This document shows, in pieces, positions 25,617 through 34,926 of a stretch of DNA of 60,721 bases. The stretch comes from a virus. The notes beneath the pieces were generated by a model. It saw nothing but the letters and a program-made list of their open reading frames with translations, had not been told where the DNA came from and did not search any database. The stretch is taken from positions 1 through 60,721 of the IMG/VR virus record IMGVR_UViG_3300032307_000402. The stretch is one strand, 5' to 3'. The position numbers and the translations under genes are program-made. Numbering within the stretch: position 1 is the first letter of the stretch; each line of letters starts with the position of its first letter.

Positions 25617-28600
25617 TAGAACCTATTACCCCTAATTCTTTGTGAATCTACCTGCTTAATCTGAGTCATAACTGCTCTAGCAATTTGATCTGGATTAGCA
25701 TTAGATTGAACATTTACATTTATCTTATAATTATACATGGAATCGCCAACTGATGCACCAGAATTGATTGCTTTTAGTCTGTCTGCACCAAAATTCTTAA
25801 CTGCTGGACGACTAACCACAAACTCTCCAGGCGTTAGCATTGCTGGAACAATGTCAGTTCCTAATGAACTAAATAGTCCGCCATTAGCCATGTACTTGAC
25901 CATACCGCCACCAGCAAGCTTATTGACTCCACTAGCCTTTAAAATACCAGCTAATGTAGTGGTGTTTACTGTTCCTGGCTTTGTGGCCTTTATGGATCCT
26001 GCAAGATTTGCAAATCTATTTGTTTCTCCAGCTGATGAAGATGAGGTTCCAGTTAATGATCCTGCCTTTAAATTGTTGGCAATTGTAGTAGCAGCCTTTG
26101 CAACTGTGGAATTAATCTTTTTCTCTGCAGTGTCTGCTGTTGTGGTTAGTCTTCCATTTGAGTCAAGAACTCCAGCTGCTTTCGCTAGAATAGTGCTTGC
26201 TGCTACAGCTGTGTTCTTGTTGTTTAGAGCAGCTTTTGCATCCATGATTTGCTGATCAGAGGTCCTTGGCCTTGTCACGGAATCTCCAGATGTCGTATCT
26301 GGTATGCCACCATTTCCACCGTTGCCACCGCCAGAGCCACCTGAACCACCAGAACCCTCTTCTACTGTTTTCTTTATAACAGTAAGAATAGCAGTCTTAT
26401 CTTTAATGTCTTCCCAGTTTTGAAGCATGTCTGCAATAACCTTGGCCTGGTCTTTCATTGCCTGCATTTCTTCTGGAGTTAGCTTAAGCTTTGCTAGGTT
26501 TACTTTGTTCTGAAGAATATCCCATTCACGAATTTGTGCTTCAATAGCTTGGACTGCTTCACGCTTAGTGATTTCTTGTAGACGGACTCTTTCACGAGCT
26601 GGCTCCAAGCTCTTTTCTTCAATTTCAAAAATTTGCTGCTTAAGTTTTTTAACTTCAGCCTCAATTTGCTCTCTTGACTTTCCGCTAGCAGATCGTACTC
26701 CACGAAGATCAGTCTGACGTGCTCTGTCTAGGGCCTCTCTTTGTGAATCAATGGCATCCTGTCTATTCTGAGCTTCTAGTTCTTGAGCTGCTCTTGCTGC
26801 AGCAGCAATATCACCTTGAGCCAAAGCATCTGCAACATTAAGCTGACCCTTTTGCTGTCTAGCAATTTTATCGTTTACCTTAGCAACTGACTCTAATGCC
26901 TTCTGTCTAGCATCATATTGCTTGTTAATTTTTTCTTCTTGGTTTTCAATACCAACAAGCTCTGCCTCATAGTCATCAATTACATATTGGATTCCTGCTA
27001 TTTGATCTTCTGCTTTTTCTATAATATCCTGATCAGCAGCGGTAGCCACTTCAAAGTCTAGCTCTACCTTAACCCTTTGTTCGTTTAGATATTCTACAGC
27101 TTTGTCAAATAGCTTCTGGAACTCTTGTGCTGCACCTTCTTTAGTCTTAAGGTTAAGCTCAACTGTGAGACCATCTTGCTTTTTAATTTCTTGCAAATAC
27201 TCTAGAGTTTCTTTTGCATTAATCTTTCCATCTTTCATTAAATCTTTATAAATTAGATTCAATGCTGTTGGGTCTGCAATAATTTCCTGAATTTGCTCAT
27301 ATGTATAACCAAGGTTGTCTAGTCCCTTTGTTACAACATTCTGCTTACGTAGGATTGCAGTTTCATCCTTGGTGCCACGCAATAGCTCCTTAATGGCCTT
27401 CTTTTCTGCAAGAATGTTAGTCTGCTTAAGCAACGATACAAGCTTCTCCCAGCCCTTAGTTCCCACCTTGGTAGCTGCCAAGGCTGCAGCGGTAGCTGGG
27501 TCTTGAACTGCCTCAAAAGCTTGTGTAGCACTCATGCCATCTTTTGTCAACTTCCTGTATGCTACAGACATGTCAATAAGCTGCTTACGCTGATTTTGTA
27601 AGCCTTCTACCCCTTCTTGGAACGGTGACTTTTTACCACCGCCACCACCAGACGTAACAGGCGATGTCTTAGTCAAGTTTATAAGTTCTTTGTACTTGTC
27701 AATTACTTCTTGCTGGGCTGTAGCATTAACTGCTGTAGAGTATGCTACCATAAAGTTAGCATCCCTAACTGCCATCAATGCGTCTACTGTGCTCCAACCC
27801 TTGTCAATTAAATCATTATAGGCATCTGTTTGCTGATTTAATGCGTCAATGTCTGCTTGAATTGCACCAGTTGCACCTGTAAATTCAGCAGCAAGTTCGT
27901 CCTGCTTATTCTTTTCTTTTTGTCTAGCTACAAGATCTGCAGTAGCCTTAGCCCCAGTCTTAATGACAGTATTAAGCTTTTCTTGAGCCTTCTTATATGC
28001 ATTGACCTTTGTTGGATCAGAGCTGTCCTGTCCTTCCTTAATAGCCTTAGCAAGATTTGCAACCTCTGTTGGGTCTAATCCAGTAGCTGCTGCCTGAAGC
28101 AACATGAAGGCATCCTCTGTATCCTTAATTCCTTCTATAGCTTCTGTAGCACCTATCTTTTCAGCTAGGTTTGGCAATACCAACTTTTGTCCAGCTTCTC
28201 CCAATGATGACCAAAGAGTTCCCAACTCAGACATTTGAGTATTAAAGTCATCAACTGTTATTGTTCCCTCAAGCAACTTAGCATTAATTGCAGTTAGATC
28301 AGAAGCAAATGCAGATCCGACAATTGCTGCATTTTCTTTGTTTGTCTGAGTATTGCCCATTTGCATACCCCTGCCAACATTTTGTGTGCTTGCAGCAAAC
28401 TCAGCATTGAAAAGTTCTGCAGCTTGAGATGCAGCTGTCTTTACTGTTGTTCCAGCAAAGTTAATCTTTGAGAATGATAGGTCAAGTTCTTTCTGTCCAG
28501 CAGCATCTGTAATTGCCTTAATTATTGCCTGCACTGCTTCAGTTGGTGCACCAGATGCAGCAAGCTGCTGTGCTAATGAGTAAAGAATTGCCTGAGCCTG

Positions 28601-31600
28601 AGCTGGAGTTGCTGCCTTTACTGCATCTATTTCTGTCTGCCACTGATTTGCAAATTCTTCACTAGCACCAAGCTCTGCTGCCTGAGCTGCTATCTCTGGA
28701 GATGCAGAGGCTTTGCCCTGGAATGCTTGTGGCAAAGAGCTAGCCTTTGCAGTAAATCCAAACATTTCTCCAGCTGCCTTAAGCTTTTCTCCACTAATAA
28801 AGGCAGCATTTCCAAGACCCTCAATCTTTTTCCTTTGCTGTTCAGCTATGTTTGCAACGAATGCAAAAGCACTAAGTGCAGTTACGGCAATTCCAATAAC
28901 TGGAATAAATCTAGCAAGATTAGGAAGAACTGCTGTTAGGATTGTTCCAAGATTTCCAAATAGATTAGCAATCTTTCCTCCAGGACCCTTCAATAGTCCA
29001 CCAAAACCACCCATTCCTGCAATTGCAGATGTGGCAGCTTCTTTCATTTTTGCAGTAATGAGAAGTTGTGTTGCAGTAATCAAACCAAATAAAGTTCCGC
29101 TAACTTGGAACAGAACATTTCCAACTTCTCCAACTGTACCACCAAACATAGTCAGAATGCCAGCTACTGCTGAAATACCAAATGTAACTCCCTGCACTTT
29201 TGAAGAAAATTTAGACATTGAGTCTACAACCATTTGCGTTGAACGGCCCACTGCTTTTGCTCTAGACTCTTCTTGCTTAGCAAACTTTTCAGCAGAGAAA
29301 ACGTTGCCAGACTTTGGATCCTTTACGAACTTTCCACTTTCTGATCCAACAGTAACTGTACCGCCAGAAGCTGCCCTTCTTGAGGTCTTTTTAAATGAAC
29401 TATCATATGCCTTTGCATCATCAGCACCGTCTTTAGCTGCTAGTGGATGTGGGCTATTCCTATCACGTGTGGCTACATAGGCATCCTCTGTCTTTTTCTT
29501 AAACTCTTCAGTATAAATTTTTGCTGCCTTGTCTGCACTAGCCTTAGTGGCAGCAGGGCTTACAAGATCTACATTAGCTGCATTACGACTTGTTAAAACA
29601 CCTTGAGGATACTTTGCTGCCTGTTTTGCTGATGCCTCTGTTAACTTAGCAGTTGCAGCAGCAAGAAGGGCTGGGTCTGCTGTTAGCATACCTCCACGCA
29701 TTGGAAGAGATGGGCCTCCAAGCCTCTTTTCATTAAGGTGTGCAAATGAACTTGCTCCTTGTGCTGAAAGTCTTGCTACATCTTGTGGGAACATTAACTG
29801 AGCAGCTTTTGTTGCAGCATCTCTACCTTTAGTTCCTGTCATTCTAAAGACAGTCTCTGTCATAGCTCCTGTAACTGGATTTGCCTTAATAGCTCTAGCT
29901 CTAGTTTCTGAAAGCTTGCTTGCTAGCATACTCTCTCTTGTTGGATCAAGCATTTCTCTCTGTACAGTTTGTGCTACCTTTGCTGCCCTGTCACTCTTAG
30001 CAGTCATAGCATCAAACTTTTGTTCTAGCTCTTTTTTAGCATTAGCTGTAATATCGTCAAACGAATCAATGTTTTTTCCAGCTTTTCTTAAACTTTCTTC
30101 AGACTTTCTTAGGATATCTACAATATCTTTAAGATCCTGCTCAGTTTCTTCAAAATAAGCATTTAATCCAGCAAGATTCATCTGTTCGCCAGATTTTGCA
30201 TTTGCCCTAAATGCAGCACCAATTGCACCTGCTGAGAACATCTTGGTGAAATCTTCACTTTCAAAAAACGCCTGTGTCATGCCAAGCTTAGAGCCAGCAG
30301 TATTGCCAGGAGCAAAAGGAACTCCGCCACCAGATAAGATTGTTGTTGAGCCACCATAGAGTGACTTTTTGTCAGACTGCTTTCCTCTTTGGTACCCAGG
30401 GATGTTGTCTGCAATCATTCCATTGATTAGACCGCCATACTTTTTGACCATATCTCCAGGAATTACTGCTTCTCCTGGCTCAAGCATTGCAGGAACTTTG
30501 TCACCCTTGCCAGATCCTGGTACCATTACGATACCGCCATCCTTCATCTTTCTTGGACTTCCTCCAAGAGTGGATGGAATAGCAGATACCCTTAGACCAG
30601 CTAGTGATGCAATATTTCTCTTATATGCTGCTGTCAAAGCGTCTACTGCTGCTGCCTCAGTAGTGAATCGTTGTGTAAGTGCACTGTGAACTTGATCTAG
30701 AGATGCTGCAACTGCGGATGCCTCAAGTTGCTCTTGTGTCATGTACTGGATCTGTTCGCCAAGCACTGTAGTCTGGCCACCTAGACCCAAGAATCTTTCT
30801 CTTAGGAATGCAAAGCCTTTTAGTGCATTGGCAACACCGTTTGCCAATAGACCAAAGGTCATAATAAGGATTGGACCTAGTCCAGCTAGTACTGCTATTG
30901 ATCCTACAACAAACTGACGAACGCCAGCATCCATACTATTGAATGCCTCTAAAACATTATTAGCAAATTCAACTAGTGGAATAATAACCTTTAGAAAGTC
31001 TTCTCCAATTGGTGCTAGAGCTGCTTGTAATTCAGCAACTACCTTTTGGAACTTGTAGCTTGTAGATTCTTCTAGTCTTCCAAGTTCCCTACTTGATAAC
31101 TGAGCTAATTCTTGAGTTGTTGCGTTAGCAAGCTCTAAAACTCTTTGTGCCTGAGTGCCCTCAGAAACTACGTTTTGGAACAAGGTAGATAGACGTGCAA
31201 ACTGGAACTTTCCAAACAACTGCTCAATAGCACGAGCACGAGTTGTTGGATCTAGCGTATCTAATGCTCTAGCAAAATCTATTACTAATCCAGAAACATT
31301 GCCCTTGTTAGCTTCAACAATACCCTTGATGTTGATGCCAAACCCCATAAGCATGTCTGATGCTTTTTCTGTTGGGTTAATCAAAGATGCAAGACCAGAC
31401 TTTAGAGCGTTAGCACCTTCAGATGCGTTAATTCCACCTTCCTTCATGGCTGTCAGGAAGAAGGCGAGATCTTCTACGTCTCCACCTAGCTGCTTTACAA
31501 CTGGACCAGCTTTTGGAATAGCAATGGTTAGGTCTTCAATAGACGTTACTGTCTGGTTTTCTACTGCGTTAAGGAAGTCAATTTTATTGGCTAAGTCTTC

Positions 31601-32539
31601 AGTTGCAATAGCAAAAGCATTTGTCAAAGATGTTGTTGTCTCTAATGCTTGAGCCTGCTCTACCCCACCAAGAACTGCTAGCCTTGTAGCTTCTGCTACC
31701 TGGGCAGTTAGGTCTGCTCCCATTTTACCCATAGCTGCTGCATCAGCTGCCAATGACATAGTGTCTTCAACAGCAACACCATACTTGGTAAATTCTAGTG
31801 CTAATGACTGAATCTGTTCTGCCATTGCATTGGTTTCTGCTTCTGTCGTGAAAAGCTCACCATATACACGCTTAAACCTTAAAGCCTGCTCCTCCATTTG
31901 CATAAATGTTTTTGAAGCAGTAGTTGCTAAAATAGAAAGAGGAACTGTAAAACCAACCATGAGCTGACGACCAGCCCACTGAGTGTTCTTACCAAAATTT
32001 AGAAGGTTTGTAGAACCTTGCCTTAACAGCTGATTAAAAATCTGTTGTTTTTGAGCAGCAAAAGCTGTTCTTGTAGCTAGATCATTCATGTCTAGCGACA
32101 GAGGTCTAACAGCAATAGACTTTAAGGCACCATTAGCGTCACGACCAAGTGATATATACTGAGTCTGCAGAGTCTTGACTCTAGATTCAGCTACTTTTTC
32201 AATTGTATTAAATTCTGTAGCAAAAGCCTGACCAAAAGATTTTGTAGAGGCTGTAGCAAACCTAAAGTATTCGCCCATAGACAGCTTGTTTCTTTCAAGA
32301 GCATTTGTGAATGACTCTGTGGCTGATCTAATGGTTTGAAGGCGAGCTGAAAATTTACCAGTAGCATTAATATCAGAAATTAATGATCTTTGAAAATTTT
32401 GAGCAGATGCAGCGTTTGCTGCAGAACTAGCCTGAAGCTCTCTTTGAAAGGCTGATATCTGACGCTGAAGTTGCTTAATTGCAGCTAGGGCATTAGAAGT
32501 GTCTATCCCTATACCAATATTAGCTTCAATATCAGCCAT
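25616..32539 (-). CDS. Tape measure protein
   Basis: A 2307-aa protein that sets tail length and fills the tail tube. At about 0.15 nm per residue it predicts a tail near 345 nm. The N-terminus is helical (ALAAIKQLQRQISAFQREL); ~200-480 is the TP901-type tape-measure core (VAVEDTMSLAADAAAMGKMG, then AFFLTAMKEGGINASEGANAL). Hydrophobic segments lie near 545-575 and 1110-1250, as expected for a protein that contacts the membrane on injection. A GGxV...VPAMLEPGEAVI motif near residue 683 recurs as VPAMLTPGEFVV near 2230. Long coiled coils fill 1600-2150. It follows the two chaperone genes, the standard order. Confidence 0.95.
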   Translation of the reverse strand: MADIEANIGIGIDTSNALAAIKQLQRQISAFQRELQASSAANAASAQNFQRSLISDINATGKFSARLQTIRSATESFTNALERNKLSMGEYFRFATASTKSFGQAFATEFNTIEKVAESRVKTLQTQYISLGRDANGALKSIAVRPLSLDMNDLATRTAFAAQKQQIFNQLLRQGSTNLLNFGKNTQWAGRQLMVGFTVPLSILATTASKTFMQMEEQALRFKRVYGELFTTEAETNAMAEQIQSLALEFTKYGVAVEDTMSLAADAAAMGKMGADLTAQVAEATRLAVLGGVEQAQALETTTSLTNAFAIATEDLANKIDFLNAVENQTVTSIEDLTIAIPKAGPVVKQLGGDVEDLAFFLTAMKEGGINASEGANALKSGLASLINPTEKASDMLMGFGINIKGIVEANKGNVSGLVIDFARALDTLDPTTRARAIEQLFGKFQFARLSTLFQNVVSEGTQAQRVLELANATTQELAQLSSRELGRLEESTSYKFQKVVAELQAALAPIGEDFLKVIIPLVEFANNVLEAFNSMDAGVRQFVVGSIAVLAGLGPILIMTFGLLANGVANALKGFAFLRERFLGLGGQTTVLGEQIQYMTQEQLEASAVAASLDQVHSALTQRFTTEAAAVDALTAAYKRNIASLAGLRVSAIPSTLGGSPRKMKDGGIVMVPGSGKGDKVPAMLEPGEAVIPGDMVKKYGGLINGMIADNIPGYQRGKQSDKKSLYGGSTTILSGGGVPFAPGNTAGSKLGMTQAFFESEDFTKMFSAGAIGAAFRANAKSGEQMNLAGLNAYFEETEQDLKDIVDILRKSEESLRKAGKNIDSFDDITANAKKELEQKFDAMTAKSDRAAKVAQTVQREMLDPTRESMLASKLSETRARAIKANPVTGAMTETVFRMTGTKGRDAATKAAQLMFPQDVARLSAQGASSFAHLNEKRLGGPSLPMRGGMLTADPALLAAATAKLTEASAKQAAKYPQGVLTSRNAANVDLVSPAATKASADKAAKIYTEEFKKKTEDAYVATRDRNSPHPLAAKDGADDAKAYDSSFKKTSRRAASGGTVTVGSESGKFVKDPKSGNVFSAEKFAKQEESRAKAVGRSTQMVVDSMSKFSSKVQGVTFGISAVAGILTMFGGTVGEVGNVLFQVSGTLFGLITATQLLITAKMKEAATSAIAGMGGFGGLLKGPGGKIANLFGNLGTILTAVLPNLARFIPVIGIAVTALSAFAFVANIAEQQRKKIEGLGNAAFISGEKLKAAGEMFGFTAKASSLPQAFQGKASASPEIAAQAAELGASEEFANQWQTEIDAVKAATPAQAQAILYSLAQQLAASGAPTEAVQAIIKAITDAAGQKELDLSFSKINFAGTTVKTAASQAAELFNAEFAASTQNVGRGMQMGNTQTNKENAAIVGSAFASDLTAINAKLLEGTITVDDFNTQMSELGTLWSSLGEAGQKLVLPNLAEKIGATEAIEGIKDTEDAFMLLQAAATGLDPTEVANLAKAIKEGQDSSDPTKVNAYKKAQEKLNTVIKTGAKATADLVARQKEKNKQDELAAEFTGATGAIQADIDALNQQTDAYNDLIDKGWSTVDALMAVRDANFMVAYSTAVNATAQQEVIDKYKELINLTKTSPVTSGGGGGKKSPFQEGVEGLQNQRKQLIDMSVAYRKLTKDGMSATQAFEAVQDPATAAALAATKVGTKGWEKLVSLLKQTNILAEKKAIKELLRGTKDETAILRKQNVVTKGLDNLGYTYEQIQEIIADPTALNLIYKDLMKDGKINAKETLEYLQEIKKQDGLTVELNLKTKEGAAQEFQKLFDKAVEYLNEQRVKVELDFEVATAADQDIIEKAEDQIAGIQYVIDDYEAELVGIENQEEKINKQYDARQKALESVAKVNDKIARQQKGQLNVADALAQGDIAAAARAAQELEAQNRQDAIDSQREALDRARQTDLRGVRSASGKSREQIEAEVKKLKQQIFEIEEKSLEPARERVRLQEITKREAVQAIEAQIREWDILQNKVNLAKLKLTPEEMQAMKDQAKVIADMLQNWEDIKDKTAILTVIKKTVEEGSGGSGGSGGGNGGNGGIPDTTSGDSVTRPRTSDQQIMDAKAALNNKNTAVAASTILAKAAGVLDSNGRLTTTADTAEKKINSTVAKAATTIANNLKAGSLTGTSSSSAGETNRFANLAGSIKATKPGTVNTTTLAGILKASGVNKLAGGGMVKYMANGGLFSSLGTDIVPAMLTPGEFVVSRPAVKNFGADRLKAINSGASVGDSMYNYKINVNVQSNANPDQIARAVMTQIKQVDSQRIRGNRF

Positions 32540-32563
32540 TCATGTTACCTCATAGTTTAGTTG

Positions 32564-32884
32564 TTACACATTTACGTTTGCCAAGGTTGTACCATTAAGG
32601 TTAATACCAGAGGCTGCTTCAATAATTGCGTATACGGTTGGTAGATCTAGAATGTCTTCAAGTGCCTTCGCATCTGCAGCCAACTCTGGCTTGTACTGCC
32701 TCATAGCAACCTGAACACAGTCTATAAGTAGATCCATAGACTTCTGGTTATCCTCTGCAATGTCAGTAATGCCTGCAAACTTGCTGGTAAACTCTCTTAG
32801 CAAAGAGATCTTTAGTGGACGTACGTGAATCTCAGTGCCATCCATCAACTTGATAGTCTTAGTTTCGTTGACTGTTGTTGTCAT
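32564..32884 (-). CDS. Tail-assembly chaperone, short paralogue
   Basis: 106 aa from the ATG at 32884 (GGAGAGG 6 nt upstream; an in-frame ATG at 32899 lies before that RBS). It shares a clear pattern with the N-terminal half of the longer gene just upstream: DGTEI, PLKI, LREF, a conserved Cys-x-x-VAM-x-QY, and a terminal YxIxxxAxGI. This is the kind of all-helical protein that coats the tape measure during tail assembly. In lambda and many phages the two forms come from one gene by frameshifting; here they are separate genes. Confidence 0.8.
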   Translation of the reverse strand: MTTTVNETKTIKLMDGTEIHVRPLKISLLREFTSKFAGITDIAEDNQKSMDLLIDCVQVAMRQYKPELAADAKALEDILDLPTVYAIIEAASGINLNGTTLANVNV

Positions 32885-32917
32885 TTTTTTCCTCTCCATA
32901 TATTTTGGGGTAAGTTT

Positions 32918-32926
32918 ATTATAGCA
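32918..32926 (-). promoter_or_regulatory. Extended -10 promoter (TGC-TATAAT) before the short chaperone and tape measure
   Basis: TGC followed by TATAAT on the minus strand lies 33 nt before the ATG at 32884, in the gap after the long chaperone gene. The predicted leader of ~26 nt carries the GGAGAGG ribosome site. No convincing -35 is visible, in line with an extended -10 promoter. Confidence 0.55.
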
Positions 32927-32932
32927 TACAGC

Positions 32933-33628
32933 TTATGATTTTTTAGTTAAATCCTCATAGCCAAGGCCCATACCAATACCAAATCCTGCCCTTTGAGCAG
33001 CATATCCCTGCAAAGATGTAATATCATTTGGATTGCTAGTTTTACCGTTGCTAAATACCTTAGCTTTCATTCTTTCCCATGCATTTTCTTCTGATTTACC
33101 AGTCTGCTTGTCAAGATCTACGCCCTGAATCGCTGCCAAAAACTTCTTTTCTCTATAATCAGCATCTCTTTTTGCATTTAAAGTTGTCACTAGTTCTGGC
33201 ATAGACAAGGACGACTCTAGGTCTTCATAGTCCTTCCAGATACCCAAAAGAAATAGCTCTGACTCTAAAGATACGATATCCATATCAGACCACTGAGTTT
33301 CTGCGTCTTTGGCTTGGGCAGTTGTTGATTGTTCAGAGTTTTCATTTATCTTAATGCCAGCTGCAATGTCTAATATTTTATATAAAGTCTTAATGTCAAT
33401 AGCATCCTCTACCAGTTCTTTAGTCTTTAAGGATGGGAAATATTGCTTCATTGCCACTGTGGCACACTCAAGTAATAGACTTAGCGTCTCATCTTCGTCT
33501 GACTCTGTTTTTATTTTCTCAAAAATATCCATAAATTCACGTAAATATTTAATCTTTAATGGAGTAATAAATATCTCAGTGCCATCTATTAAAAATATAG
33601 TTTCTGATTCGTATACGACATTTGGCAT
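32933..33628 (-). CDS. Tail-assembly chaperone, long paralogue
   Basis: 231 aa from the ATG at 33628. Residues 1-105 match the short paralogue (LIDGTEIFITPLKIKYLREF, then CATVAMKQYFPSL and IAAGIKIN); residues ~110-231 are an extra region (MDIVSLESELFLLGIWKDYE, then a Lys/Asp-rich helical stretch and a Gly-rich tail, AGFGIGMGLGYEDLTKKS). This corresponds to the G plus T layout of the classical frameshifted chaperone, but is fixed in one reading frame. A TATAAT box 6 nt before the ATG suggests a leaderless mRNA. An in-frame ATG at 33664 would sit inside the upstream terminator. Confidence 0.8.
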   Translation of the reverse strand: MPNVVYESETIFLIDGTEIFITPLKIKYLREFMDIFEKIKTESDEDETLSLLLECATVAMKQYFPSLKTKELVEDAIDIKTLYKILDIAAGIKINENSEQSTTAQAKDAETQWSDMDIVSLESELFLLGIWKDYEDLESSLSMPELVTTLNAKRDADYREKKFLAAIQGVDLDKQTGKSEENAWERMKAKVFSNGKTSNPNDITSLQGYAAQRAGFGIGMGLGYEDLTKKS

Positions 33629-33634
33629 TATACT

Positions 33635-33640
33635 ATTATA
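33635..33640 (-). promoter_or_regulatory. TATAAT box, leaderless promoter for the long chaperone
   Basis: TATAAT on the minus strand ends 6 nt before the ATG at 33628. There is no Shine-Dalgarno between them. It sits directly below a terminator hairpin, so this looks like a stop-and-restart junction between the major tail gene and the chaperone operon. Confidence 0.55.
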
Positions 33641-33650
33641 CCCTAAAGCA

Positions 33651-33682
33651 AACTGCCCCAGCAAATAAATGCCAGGGCAGTT
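33651..33682 (-). terminator. Hairpin terminator after the major tail protein gene
   Basis: A perfect 8-bp inverted repeat, AACTGCCC at 33651-33658 and GGGCAGTT at 33675-33682, with a 16-nt loop. It begins 15 nt past the stop of the major tail protein gene. The following T tract (TGCTTT) is short, so some read-through is likely. Confidence 0.6.
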
Positions 33683-33697
33683 CTATTAAGTTATAGA

Positions 33698-34327
33698 TTA
33701 GCTTGAAGCTGGGATGGTGCGATCAACAATCTTACCATATGAAGCCTGATCGTTTGGTAGCAAACGGAACGAAACTTCAAACATAGTAGCCTCGTCACGC
33801 TTTGCACCTACAGTAACACTCTCAATAGAAAGTGCACGGTAAGCTACGTAAACACGCTCAATCTGGTCAGAAAGAGCACATTCACCAGTACCAGGACCAA
33901 CTGCAACAAGACCACGCTCAACTGGACACTCACCAATGTCACCTGCGGACAGGTTAAGGGTTGGGTTTCCAGCAACAGTGGCTAGGTCATCCTCCTTACC
34001 AGCAAGGGCAAAGAGAAGGTTCTCTAGAGTAGCTTCTGCGAAGGTGGTGTTCAGGTTAACCTGCATACCCTGCTTGTAAAGCTTTGCAACGTCAAGGACC
34101 TGGTCAACCTGTACTTCACCGAAGTCAGGCTGGAACTGGATCTCAAGACCGTTCATGGTGTAACCAACGTTACGGAATACTCCAACCTCGTCCTCAAGGG
34201 TGTCCTTGTAAGAAACGTTTTCCACATAGGAAGGCAGCAAGTTCTCAGTTAGAACTCCGTCTTCATATGTGAATAGGGCTGCAGCACCAACAATAATTTG
34301 GTTACTATTTCCACGATTATATGCCAT
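33698..34327 (-). CDS. Major tail (tube) protein
   Basis: A 209-aa protein in the classic position between the connector genes and the tail chaperones. It has its own promoter, a strong ribosome site (AGAGGTG) and a terminator just after it, a transcription unit fitting a very abundant structural protein. Sequence is beta-rich with Val/Glu/Gly-containing strands (YVENVSYKDTLEDEVGVFRN, then VGAKRDEATMFEVSFRLLPN). Hexameric rings of such proteins form the tail tube. Assigned mainly by synteny and expression signals. Confidence 0.82.
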   Translation of the reverse strand: MAYNRGNSNQIIVGAAALFTYEDGVLTENLLPSYVENVSYKDTLEDEVGVFRNVGYTMNGLEIQFQPDFGEVQVDQVLDVAKLYKQGMQVNLNTTFAEATLENLLFALAGKEDDLATVAGNPTLNLSAGDIGECPVERGLVAVGPGTGECALSDQIERVYVAYRALSIESVTVGAKRDEATMFEVSFRLLPNDQASYGKIVDRTIPASS

Positions 34328-34378
34328 ATTTTTTCACCTCTTTTTCGTTAGATAAGTGGGCGATGTTTCCTCATGCCA

Positions 34379-34387
34379 ATTATAGCA
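34379..34387 (-). promoter_or_regulatory. Extended -10 promoter (TGC-TATAAT) for the major tail protein gene
   Basis: TGC followed by TATAAT on the minus strand lies 51 nt before the ATG at 34327; the predicted leader of about 45 nt holds AGAGGTG as ribosome site. It occupies most of the gap at 34328-34401. No -35 match is seen. Confidence 0.58.
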
Positions 34388-34401
34388 TTCTTTTATTAAG
34401 A

Positions 34402-34926
34402 TTATGATTTATGCCAAGCATAATCAATAATGATCTTATTCCCAGCGTAAGTTCTGGCAGTTCCAAAATCAATAATGTCTCTGCTTTCTTCTAGTTGATA
34501 AATTTTAATTTCATGGAAAAATGGCAAAAGCAATGGCTGTCCAGCATTATCCACTAGGGGATTATTAGATTCTTGCTTTTCTGCACACCAAGCATTAAGC
34601 TCTTGAGCTGATTCATCTCCACCGTCTAAAAGATCTTGCATTACTTGAGATACCTCTATAAGTGTGCCAATTGCGTTTGTTGCGGTACCATAAAAATAAT
34701 ACAACAATTGCTCAGTTTTAATGTGTGGGAATGGACCCCTACGAAGCTTAAACATCCTATCATAAACAGCGAATAACCCAGAAGTATTTTGTGACACCAA
34801 AGATCCTGTTAACTGATCAATGCTGCTTGGAGTAGTTGGAAAAAATGGCACAGAGCCAAACCCATAATTAGACAGCCTATCTATTAAATATCCATTAATA
34901 AACTGAGCTGGATTATGAAAAGCCAT
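34402..34926 (-). CDS. Probable tail-terminator/head-tail completion protein
   Basis: 174 aa from the ATG at 34926 (TAATG coupling; AAGGTGA upstream), giving MAFHNPAQFINGYLIDRL. Located directly before the major tail protein gene, where tail terminator proteins usually lie. The sequence has mixed alpha-beta character (EQLLYYFYGTATNAIGTLIEVSQ, then FFHEIKIYQLEESRDIIDFG). The call is by position; no specific family motif was recognised. Confidence 0.55.
   Translation of the reverse strand: MAFHNPAQFINGYLIDRLSNYGFGSVPFFPTTPSSIDQLTGSLVSQNTSGLFAVYDRMFKLRRGPFPHIKTEQLLYYFYGTATNAIGTLIEVSQVMQDLLDGGDESAQELNAWCAEKQESNNPLVDNAGQPLLLPFFHEIKIYQLEESRDIIDFGTARTYAGNKIIIDYAWHKS

Noticed and set aside
28713-29480. 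A 255-codon plus-strand ORF opposite the tape measure gene.
   Set aside because: Antisense shadow of a GC-biased coding frame; no ribosome site, no recognisable product.
32920-32960. A frameshift site at the A6 run near the end of the long chaperone gene.
   Set aside because: The -1 frame stops within about seven codons; the +1 frame runs only to the next gene's start and would not fuse the two proteins.
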